Shown: one piece after another, positions 20,631-28,800 of the stretch
How positions within the stretch are numbered: the stretch's first letter is position 1
Layout of the letters: the number at the start of each line of letters is the position of its first letter
Assembly: GCF_028204095.1 (NCBI RefSeq)
Contig: NZ_JAQLOH010000001.1
Span: 1 to 64,000 of the forward strand
Reading direction: 5' to 3'
DNA length: 64,000 bases
From: Candidatus Anaplasma sp. TIGMIC
GTDB taxonomy: Bacteria; Pseudomonadota; Alphaproteobacteria; Rickettsiales; Anaplasmataceae
Made by a program: the position numbers and the translations under genes
The notes under the pieces: model-generated
Told to the model about the DNA's origin: nothing
Databases searched by the model: none
Seen by the model: only the letters and a program-made list of their open reading frames with translations

Positions 20631-21725
20631 GTGGCATTTCATAATGCGGTGATTGTACTTTCCGATGGAAGGTACTTTTTTGGCAGATCACTCGGGAGTA
20701 GAGTAGACTGTGTAGGGGAAGTGTGTTTTACCACTGGATTCACTGGGTATCAATACACAATAACTGATCCATCGTTTGCTGGACAGATAGTTACATTCAC
20801 ATTCCCGCACATTGGCAATGTGGGCATAAACAATAAAGACTTCGAGTGTGGGCGTGCTCTAGCCAAAGGCATAGTGGTGCGAGAGGTCTCGTGCGCATCA
20901 CATGTGTCGTCCCATACAGATCTTAATATTTGGATGGAGGCCAACTGCCTCACTGGTATAGCTGATGTCGATACTCGTGCGATTACACGTCACTTGCGTG
21001 AACATGGCACAAAGATTGGTGTGATACACCACTTTAGTGACACCGGAAAGGTAGACATCCAGGGTCTACAGGGCATTGCATGTGCTTATAAAACCCGTAC
21101 TCTTGCTACCGAGCTTCCTCACTTGGTAGACCACAATGTATCCGCTGCTGGTCTTAGGGTGTGCGTGATAGATCTCGGTGCGAAGCGCGGCATATTTAGT
21201 GCGCTAACGCGGTTGGGTTGCGCAGTAGATGTTGTTGCAGCACAGCATGATTTCGCGGCTCGCGCACTTGCGCTGAAACCCCGTGGAATAGTAATATCGA
21301 ATGGGCCTGGTGATCCGGCTGATCTCTGCCCTCATGCAATTGATCAACTACATATATTGCTTGACTCTGGCATTCCAATATTGGGCATATGTTTAGGCCA
21401 TCAGCTTCTTGCAATGGCGCTGGGAGCGAAAACCGTAAAGATGCACCATGGCCATAGAGGAAGCAACCACCCCGTGTATAATGTTGAGACTAAAGCCGTC
21501 GAGGTAACTAGCCAAAATCACGGATATGCTGTGGATGAACAGACCCTACCGAGCAACGTAGAGATAACACATACGTCTCTCTTTGACGGAACTGTGGAGG
21601 GAATTAGGCTTACTAACAGGCCTGTTTTCTCCGTACAATTCCACCCAGAGGGTTGCCCTGGACCCACAGATTCCCATTACATTTTCCAAGACTTCACAAA
21701 CCTTGCCAGGTCGACATTTGTCTAA
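20631..21725 (+). CDS. carA: carbamoyl-phosphate synthase, small (glutaminase) subunit
   Basis: Supplies ammonia from glutamine to CarB for carbamoyl phosphate, used for pyrimidines (and arginine). A GTG start gives 364 residues, matching the family N-terminus (A.IVLSDGRYFFGRS.G). The CPSase small-chain domain is followed by a class-I amidotransferase domain. The catalytic Cys254 lies in LGICLGHQ and the His in VQFHPEG. It stands alone; carB is not in the window. The 1.6 kb downstream are gene-poor. Confidence 0.95.
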   Translation: MAFHNAVIVLSDGRYFFGRSLGSRVDCVGEVCFTTGFTGYQYTITDPSFAGQIVTFTFPHIGNVGINNKDFECGRALAKGIVVREVSCASHVSSHTDLNIWMEANCLTGIADVDTRAITRHLREHGTKIGVIHHFSDTGKVDIQGLQGIACAYKTRTLATELPHLVDHNVSAAGLRVCVIDLGAKRGIFSALTRLGCAVDVVAAQHDFAARALALKPRGIVISNGPGDPADLCPHAIDQLHILLDSGIPILGICLGHQLLAMALGAKTVKMHHGHRGSNHPVYNVETKAVEVTSQNHGYAVDEQTLPSNVEITHTSLFDGTVEGIRLTNRPVFSVQFHPEGCPGPTDSHYIFQDFTNLARSTFV

Positions 21726-22384
21726 GTACCCTGACGGTCAAAACTGCATTGTTCTGGTCTCTTCTGTCCCGAACTTGCAGCAAGTACTGTAAGTGTAAAT
21801 ACACATGGGTAGCTTTTTTTATTGTGCAGCCTAGTCTCTATAACGCCATCTTGCACCTGGCCATTATTCTGGGAGGCATACTGTGAACCACAGAAGCCAA
21901 ACCATGTACATGACTACATTTTTCGAACCCTCCGTATAGAAAACATAAAACTCGTGCTGTAGCATGTACAAAGTCGTTCGAAATGCGCTTCCCGTAACCG
22001 TAACATGTTGTCACCAAGACAGAATGCTACGCTGGGATTATGCTACAATATGCTTACACGGCATCCTAATGTTGGGACCAAGATATTTAACGCCCAGAAA
22101 CAACGGTTTTGCCGTTATACGCGCAGTAAAATATCAGCCAAGACCACTAACACGGCCAATCATTAAGACAAAGCTTCACTGCATTCTTAATCCCCATAGG
22201 GGTACCACGAATACTTGTGCTCTACAAAAAGGCCATGATGCCGATAACATTCACTGTACTATGTAACAAAAATTGGTCTCCTGTTATAGCGTATTTGAAG
22301 ACACTACAGGTACTCCAAAACTACATACAGCGTTGGGTTATAACAAAAATTGAAAACTCCACAAATACACTGAGTGTGCTTTAC

Positions 22385-22567
22385 TTACCGTATCGGTGAA
22401 CTGAGAAAGTGCCATAAATCCGTGATAAAGTACGGCAGCTGATCGCTGGAAAATGCGATACACCCAGAACTTACAGTAGCATCTGTGTGTTTACTAAAAA
22501 CCATCCCCCTCCAGAAAAAGCCATGCAGAAACTCACTGCACACATCATGTAACGTAATTATAGGACC
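22385..22567 (-). pseudogene. possible remnant of an L,D-transpeptidase (YkuD) gene
   Basis: An open minus-strand frame of 60 codons, bounded upstream by a stop at 22568-22570. It contains the dipeptide His-Gly, then 16 residues later Ser-Ser-Gly-Cys-Ile-Ala, followed by FSSDQLPYFITDL. The YkuD family pattern is a His, 14-17 residues, then [Ser/Thr]-His-Gly-Cys; here spacing and the Ser-x-Gly-Cys part fit, with Ser in place of the second His. No other part of the domain can be followed upstream in one frame. The GGAGGGGG directly abutting an in-frame ATG at 22504 is too close to act as a ribosome site. A decayed cell-wall gene is plausible; chance resemblance is possible. Confidence 0.3.
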
Positions 22568-22652
22568 TCACCACTAATGTAATCAGGAAGAAACAACACT
22601 GTTAGCAGGAAAAAATACCGGAGGGCAAAACACCTACACGAAAACCTACCGA

Positions 22653-22703
22653 GCGCAGCCCATTAACGCTGCGCACCTGTCAAAGTGGCAATTTTCCACT
22701 TTG
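22653..22703. other. two adjacent perfect hairpins
   Basis: A 7-bp inverted repeat (GCGCAGC 22653-22659 with GCTGCGC 22668-22674, 8-base loop) is followed six bases later by an 8-bp one (CAAAGTGG 22681-22688 with CCACTTTG 22696-22703, 7-base loop). Neither is followed by a T-run on either strand, so they are not standard terminators. They lie in a gene-free stretch and could be part of a structured RNA. Confidence 0.4.
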
Positions 22704-23324
22704 AAAACAAAACCCCTAGGATCCCGTAAAGCCGTGAGTTGCTGTACAAAAAATTGCCGCAGTAACAGTTTTACAAAACAAACCTGCATGTACAGAAGTG
22801 ACAAACTCAAAAACCCGAGAAAAAGGCAAAAACTTTGTGCGCACGTATAACAAACAGCATGTTGCTATCGGAATATGCGTAGCGCCAAAAGATATAGAGT
22901 TCGCCAGCGTATGCAATAGCCACCCTGCGAGCACTCTTCCTATAAAATAGCAGAAATCACTGGACCTGCTTGGAGCTATGCACGTTCATTCAGTATAACC
23001 CTACCAAAATCGGGAAATAATTCTGGTAATCCATATGTTTTTGCAGCATTACCTTAATGGCACAAACAGGAATCTCTACTATGTACATAGCATATCCGGA
23101 GCTCCAACATAGGCATCTTTACCTCTTAAAGGCTTCACCTTGGCGTGTGGAAAAGACTGTACAAACATCTTGACACATGGTAACCTGGGAAAAAGTGTGT
23201 GCGGTCGCTGTCCCGGAATTGGGTTTGACTCGGCGTCCATGTGTGTTTGGTTAATTCCTGGCATGTCTCTGATGGTAGGCGCCGTTGCGCATTGTCGTTC
23301 TGTGTCTAAAAGGAGGGTTACGCT

Positions 23325-24275
23325 GTGGGTTCTAGTGCAGCACAGGTAGAGATTGTGCTTGCTCAGCCTCGCGGTTTTTGTGCGGGGGTTGAGAGGGCGG
23401 TTCTGATCCTAAATGCAGTGGTTGATAAGTATTCGCCACATAAGCCTGTATATGTTCTGCATGAGATTGTACACAACTCGCACGTAGTTGAGAGCTTCAG
23501 AAGCAAGAACGTAACATTTGTGAACTCTCTTCATGAAGTCCCTCAGGGAGCAGTTCTGGTTTTTAGCGCCCATGGAGTTGCTAAGCAAGTGCGTTTTGAG
23601 GCACAGGAGCTCGGGCTGTTGCTTGTCGATGCGACTTGTCCTCTTGTTACCAAGGTACATCTGGAGATTTGTCGCTATTATAAGAGCGGTTATCAGGTCA
23701 TCCTGATAGGTCACAAGGGCCACAGAGAGGTTGAAGGCAGTCTGGGGCAGGTACCCAGCAACGTGTTGTTGGTTCAGAACGCTGATGACGTGCGTAGCCT
23801 GGAGGTGGAGGATGATACAAAACTTGCTTACGTAACGCAGACCACCCTGAGCATTGACGATACACGGGTGATTATAGATGCACTGAAGGAAAGGTTTCCG
23901 AATATTGTGGGTCCGGATTTAAAGGACATTTGCTACGCTACGCAGAATCGGCAGAATGCTGTCAAGCAGCTCTCAGAAATGGTCGATGTAGTCTTAGTGG
24001 TTGGTGGGACGAATAGCTCGAATACTAGAAGGTTACTCGAATTGGCCAAGGTGCGGAATCCGCGTTCTTTCCTGGTGGGATCTCACGAAGATGTGGACAT
24101 GAACTGGTTCACTGGAGTAAGCAAAATTGGCGTTACCGCAGGAGCGTCCGCCCCGGATTATGTAGTACAGGAACTCCTTGACTACCTTGGGTCAAAAATG
24201 AAGACAACTGTCTCTACGATGGACGGAGTACGCGAGAACATAGTGTTCAAGTTGCCTGAGTTAAAGGACGCGTAA
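23325..24275 (+). CDS. ispH: 4-hydroxy-3-methylbut-2-enyl diphosphate reductase
   Basis: Last enzyme of the MEP isoprenoid pathway, a 4Fe-4S protein making IPP and DMAPP. A GTG start is set by a strong AGGAGGG ribosome site seven bases upstream. The 316 residues carry the three cluster cysteines: Cys19 (RGFCAGV), Cys105 (DATCPLV) and Cys203 (DICYATQNRQ). The conserved histidine segments LHEIVHN and FSAHGV are present, as is NSSNTRRL. It is transcribed alone, with dut 160 bases downstream. Confidence 0.96.
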   Translation: MGSSAAQVEIVLAQPRGFCAGVERAVLILNAVVDKYSPHKPVYVLHEIVHNSHVVESFRSKNVTFVNSLHEVPQGAVLVFSAHGVAKQVRFEAQELGLLLVDATCPLVTKVHLEICRYYKSGYQVILIGHKGHREVEGSLGQVPSNVLLVQNADDVRSLEVEDDTKLAYVTQTTLSIDDTRVIIDALKERFPNIVGPDLKDICYATQNRQNAVKQLSEMVDVVLVVGGTNSSNTRRLLELAKVRNPRSFLVGSHEDVDMNWFTGVSKIGVTAGASAPDYVVQELLDYLGSKMKTTVSTMDGVRENIVFKLPELKDA

Positions 24276-24437
24276 AGGACAAGATAACAGCAGTGTTAAG
24301 CTAAAGTGGTGCCAGTTGAGCAGAATACTATTTCCAACCGGCGGTACGAGTTGCAGAATCAGCCTGGGTCGTAATTAGCTTGCCTAATATGTGAAAGAGA
24401 GCTATCATGCGCGTCTTGTGACTGGTTTCTACAGAAG

Positions 24438-24878
24438 ATGAAGGTAGGTATTGTAAGAGTAGAGGGTGGAGAGAAGTTACCGCTGCCTTCTTATGCAACA
24501 CAACAAAGTGCTGGTCTGGATTTGTATTCAGCACATGATGAAGAGCTCGTAATACACCCCGGTGAGAGGTGTAAGGTACGTACCGGCATAATCATTGAGC
24601 TTCCCGATGGGTATGAAGCCCAGGTCAGGTCAAGGTCGGGGCTGGCTGCAAAAGCTGGAGTAGTCGTCTTGAACTCCCCAGGAACCATTGATGCTGACTA
24701 CAGAGGGGAGATAGTCGTAATATTGGCAAATTTCGGTAGTGATGCATACGTTGTTCATTATGGTGACAGAATAGCGCAGCTTGTTGTAGCTCCGGTTACA
24801 CGGATTGTTTGGGAGGAAAAAACAAACATTTCTGATACCCAGCGCGGCAGCGGCGGTTTTGGTTCTACTGGCACATAA
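24438..24878 (+). CDS. dut: dUTP diphosphatase
   Basis: Hydrolyses dUTP to dUMP, keeping uracil out of DNA and feeding dTMP synthesis. At 146 residues it is a normal trimeric dUTPase. All five motifs are seen: AGLDLYSA, the RSRSGLA motif 2, the motif 3 block [15 protein letters not shown] with the catalytic Asp, GDRIAQLVV, and the C-terminal P-loop-like [10 protein letters not shown]. Confidence 0.96.
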   Translation: MKVGIVRVEGGEKLPLPSYATQQSAGLDLYSAHDEELVIHPGERCKVRTGIIIELPDGYEAQVRSRSGLAAKAGVVVLNSPGTIDADYRGEIVVILANFGSDAYVVHYGDRIAQLVVAPVTRIVWEEKTNISDTQRGSGGFGSTGT

Positions 24879-25150
24879 GAGGCCAATCTCAAATTAAAGT
24901 GTCACCACATGGGTTTTGTCTCTGTTCTGTTCGTGCCGGCACATTTTATTTCGTGTGCTAGCAGCTGACAGAGCACTCGGTGTCAGTGCACTTATACATG
25001 CTTGGGTAGAAAGTCAATCATTGTAAATGTGGATTATGAACATGGGTGCGTAGCTGCATATGTTTATTCTGCTGAGCATTACAAAATAAAGTGATTACCG
25101 TAAAGGATAGAGACTGGTATAAGACATTACGCTATGTACACTGAGATGTA

Positions 25151-25756
25151 ATGCAAGAAGATATCGCAAGGTTTCCCGTAGATATATCGTACGGCTCTGT
25201 AGGCGGTCCTTATTTTTCGACAAATGTAGTCAAACTGGAAAATGACCATGAACACAGAATCATTAATTGGGTTCACTCACGCTGTAAGTACAATGTGATC
25301 TATGGTGTAAAATCTGAGGCGGAATTTTCAGCTTTGGTAGAGTTTTTTTACGCCCATAAGGGGAAAGCTATACCTTTTCGTTTCAAAGACTGGGCTGATT
25401 ACAAAGCTGTACACCAAAAAATTGGCGTGGGCGACGGAATTCTATCAAAGTTTCAGCTCATAAAAAAATATTCTGCGGGCACCAATCTTTATAGGCGAAC
25501 TATTACCAAACCTGTGGAAGGAACAGTAAAGATATACCTGAAAGACGCATTGCAGGCTCATAAGAAAGACTACGCAGTTGATTACAACAGCGGCCTTGTG
25601 AGCTTTACTAATCCCCCTGCACCAGGAGTAGACATATATGCAGATTTTGAATTCGACGTGCTCACAAGATTTGACACAGACTACCTTCCCTGCTCAATTG
25701 ACGGCTATGGAAGATACCGATGCCCAGAAATACCGCTTATCGAGGTCAAAGACTAA
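25151..25756 (+). CDS. DUF2460 / TIGR02217 gene-transfer-agent tail protein homolog
   Basis: A 201-residue protein resembling the DUF2460 family, known as the tail-associated gene g12 of the Rhodobacter capsulatus gene transfer agent. Family features are the N-terminal FPVDISYGSVGGPYFSTNVV, the middle KGKAIPFRFKDWADYKA (phage-like RFRD..D) and the C-terminal FDVLTRFDTDYLP with a closing ..IPLIEV. No other tail or capsid gene is adjacent, so it is a solitary survivor of a GTA cluster, but the frame is intact and presumably maintained. It is convergent with virB6-4, whose stop lies 54 bases away. Confidence 0.8.
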   Translation: MQEDIARFPVDISYGSVGGPYFSTNVVKLENDHEHRIINWVHSRCKYNVIYGVKSEAEFSALVEFFYAHKGKAIPFRFKDWADYKAVHQKIGVGDGILSKFQLIKKYSAGTNLYRRTITKPVEGTVKIYLKDALQAHKKDYAVDYNSGLVSFTNPPAPGVDIYADFEFDVLTRFDTDYLPCSIDGYGRYRCPEIPLIEVKD

Positions 25757-25810
25757 CCCAAATCACCCGTGCCTCGTACTCTTACCATACAACATGAGTC
25801 GTGCACCCCA

Positions 25811-28800
25811 CTATATCTCCGATTTGGGCTTAGGTCTTATATCCACCCCCCCCTCCTCTTGGTTAAGCGATCTTATCGCAGCTTCGAGCTCTGCGATTCT
25901 CTTATTCAAATCTGCACGCTCTTTCTCCTGAAGGTTACCACGAGCAGCACGAACACGTAATTCTTGAAGCTGACTCTGTAGACGCGACATATTCCTCCTG
26001 TATTTTGCGTCATTATCCTTAGAAGTGACTTCTGCTCTGCTCCGTACCTTTCCTTCACTAGAAACTAATTCATCGGGCACAATCGATGTAACTTTCTTTT
26101 CCATGCGTTCTTTAGCACCCTCAGACACGGCGCTATCAATAATCTTGACAACATCACTCACTTCTCCACCGACCGGCTTGCCTCTACCCAAGCCCTTAAA
26201 CAGTGCACTCTTCAAAGCACCTGCTGCTAGCGCTCCAACGTCAATGCCATCATCTTTCTTACGTAATTTCGCAATTGCTGAGGCAACTGCTTCTTTTTCT
26301 TTCTCCTTGCTCTTGCCAGCCTTAGGCTCTTTCTTCTTCAGTTCGTAAATGCCTCCAGACTCTTCTTTGGTCGACTCAGAACGCCCAGATCCACTCGAGC
26401 TAGCTTTTCCTGCACCACCCTTAGAACTCTTAGGGCTCATCCCAATTGGCTTCTTCATAGCTTTATGTAAGTCTTCTTCAGCAGCCTTTTCTGCGCTATA
26501 TGCACTTCCATAATCATCATGCAACGCTTCCGGTGACTCATAGTGATGAAGCTTCTCTTCATCAAACAGCTTTGTAAACTCCTCGGAATGGTCGTCAAGA
26601 TGCTCTAGTTCATGCTCAACATGATCCTTGGCAGCTTCACTTTCGTCAAACATCCTAGCAAAAGCTTCCGAGTAATCATCGTCCTCCTCTGCAGCTTCCC
26701 CTGCATCCGGATTTTCATCGAAGAGCTTTGCTAAATCATCTGAGTAATCGTCATCTTCCTCACCGTCATCAGCGCCTCCTTCCGTATCTTCACTGAATAG
26801 CCTTGCAAAAGCTTCAGAGTATTCATCACCCCCCAGTTCATCCTCGTTGGCAGCACCTTCTTCTGTATCTTCACTAAACAGCCTTGCGAAAGCATCGGAA
26901 TAATCATCGTCGTCTTGATCAGGTTCTGCATCCCCTGCACCCTGCGTCTGATTTTCATCAAACATGCGAGCAAAGGCATCTGAGTAGTCATCGTCGTCTT
27001 CTTCGGTGGTTGCAGGAGTTTGCTGCTCGGTACCTTCTTCGTCTTTCTTGTGTACTGAGTCATCGGCTACCGGATCACCTGATTCTTCAGTTCTTTGCTG
27101 CACGCTATCAGCGCCTAAGTCATGATCCTTACCTGATTCTTCTGTAATATCACCTAAGAACTCTTCAACACCACCACGTGAACTTGTGAGCGCATTGCCT
27201 ATGTTTTCCTCATCGTGGTCGCTGGTTTCACCCTCTCCTTTCTTATCATGCTCATCTGGAGACGAACTTGCAGCTTTAGCAAACCCTTCACTCTCCGACC
27301 CATTATCCCCTGCCGTAGTGTCGTTACTACTTCCATCATCATGCACCGTGCTCGATGCACCGGCCATCAAATCCTCTGTAATAAGGTCAATATCCTCAAC
27401 ACCTGCAGCTCTACTAACAACGGGTTCCTGGTTATCATCAACACTCGCCCCCACCTCACTGCTGCGCTTCTGGATTTCCTCATAAATAACCTCTGCCGCA
27501 TCTGGACGTGCGCCAGACAATCCCTTATGCTCAACCGCAGCATAATTGAGTGCTGTAGAATCATCTCCATGCGTAGCTTCGCGCACGTCATCTCTCGTGC
27601 CTTCTTGCACAATATCACCCGTTTCTCCAGGCCCTGACACTGTGCTATATACAACAGATCCATCTCCTGGATCCTGCAACAAGTCACCATCGTACTGCTG
27701 AGCAAACCCGTGAACTTGTTCAACATGATGCTTATCGTGCCCTATGACACCCCTGCGCTCAAGGGCGCGCGCCTCCAGACCATCAAAGTCCACAGATCCG
27801 GGTGAAAATATGTATTCGCTTAATTCTGGCACTCTATCTGGAGCCTTATACGACATTACATTAATTTCATCCTTCAAGCGCTGTATATCTTCCCTTATCT
27901 TGAGCGCTGCTTTCTCATCTTTTGCGTGCTTCAGCATAACTTTGAGACCATGAAGCGTATCTACAGCTTCCCAGAAGTTATGCCTATTGATATGCATACC
28001 TCCCTTATCCCCGAAAAGCGAATCATCCCCTTTATGGCGATGCTTACCCTTACCCATAGCAGAATCCGCACGCCTGAAAGGATTATGCGTGTCATCATCA
28101 GCCTTGGCCGGCACGTATTTGCTCGGTTTGTGCTTATCAACACCAATAGTCAGAGCACGAAGATTTTTCAGCAATGTAGCACGATCCTGTCGGATGTTCT
28201 TCATAATACTTCCGCTGGTAGAACCCGTAAGCTTACCTACAGAAAACGACCCTACGTACTTCATCGCGTCCAAAGGTGATAATCCTAAGTGCGCCCCAAG
28301 CCATGCGGTAGCATAGTCAAACCTTGGAGAAATGGACTTCATTGAGTACATTTCCTCCTCTGTATACGATGCCGTTAACGCGGACGCCGTGCGTCGCATA
28401 CCCGCCATTACAGCACCAAATGCACCGCCAACAACAGGAACCCTACCAAGCAATTTCTCAGGAGCCGATGCAGCTCCGCCCACTACATCCATGATCTTGG
28501 ACCGAGCAAACATCCTTACCCCGTCCACACCTCTATCAACAGTTTCTATAACCCTACCTAATACCGGAACGCTGGAGAAAATCCTCGCAAACCCTTCACT
28601 GTACATAGATCCAACGGTCTGTGACATCATTCCACCACCAGATAGCATGACCGCCACATTCTGGACGAAAGCTCGCATTTGCCATATGAGGAATGTAACT
28701 AGTATTAGGCCAAAAACTTCAGACCACATTACTATCCAGCCTTGCTTGATGTTCTTGATAATATTGTAGTCATACTGCTTTTCCAGATCCTTCAAAGGTG

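Larger units (their letters stand above)
21726..23324. other. 1.6 kb gene-poor region carA-ispH
   Basis: No intact gene is supportable. It contains a decayed minus-strand frame with an L,D-transpeptidase-like signature (22385-22567), two adjacent perfect hairpins (22653-22703) and a T7 run at 21814-21820 behind carA. The remaining open frames (60-100 codons) resemble nothing. It looks like a region where genes have been lost. Confidence 0.5.

Noticed and set aside
21785-21820. possible carA terminator (short GTGT/ACAC stem then T7)
   Set aside because: Stem is only four base pairs and separated from the T-run by several bases; too weak to call.
22716-22934. 72-codon minus-strand frame with hydrophobic start
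   Set aside because: Could be part of the same decayed gene as 22385-22567, but there is no continuous frame or recognisable motif linking them.
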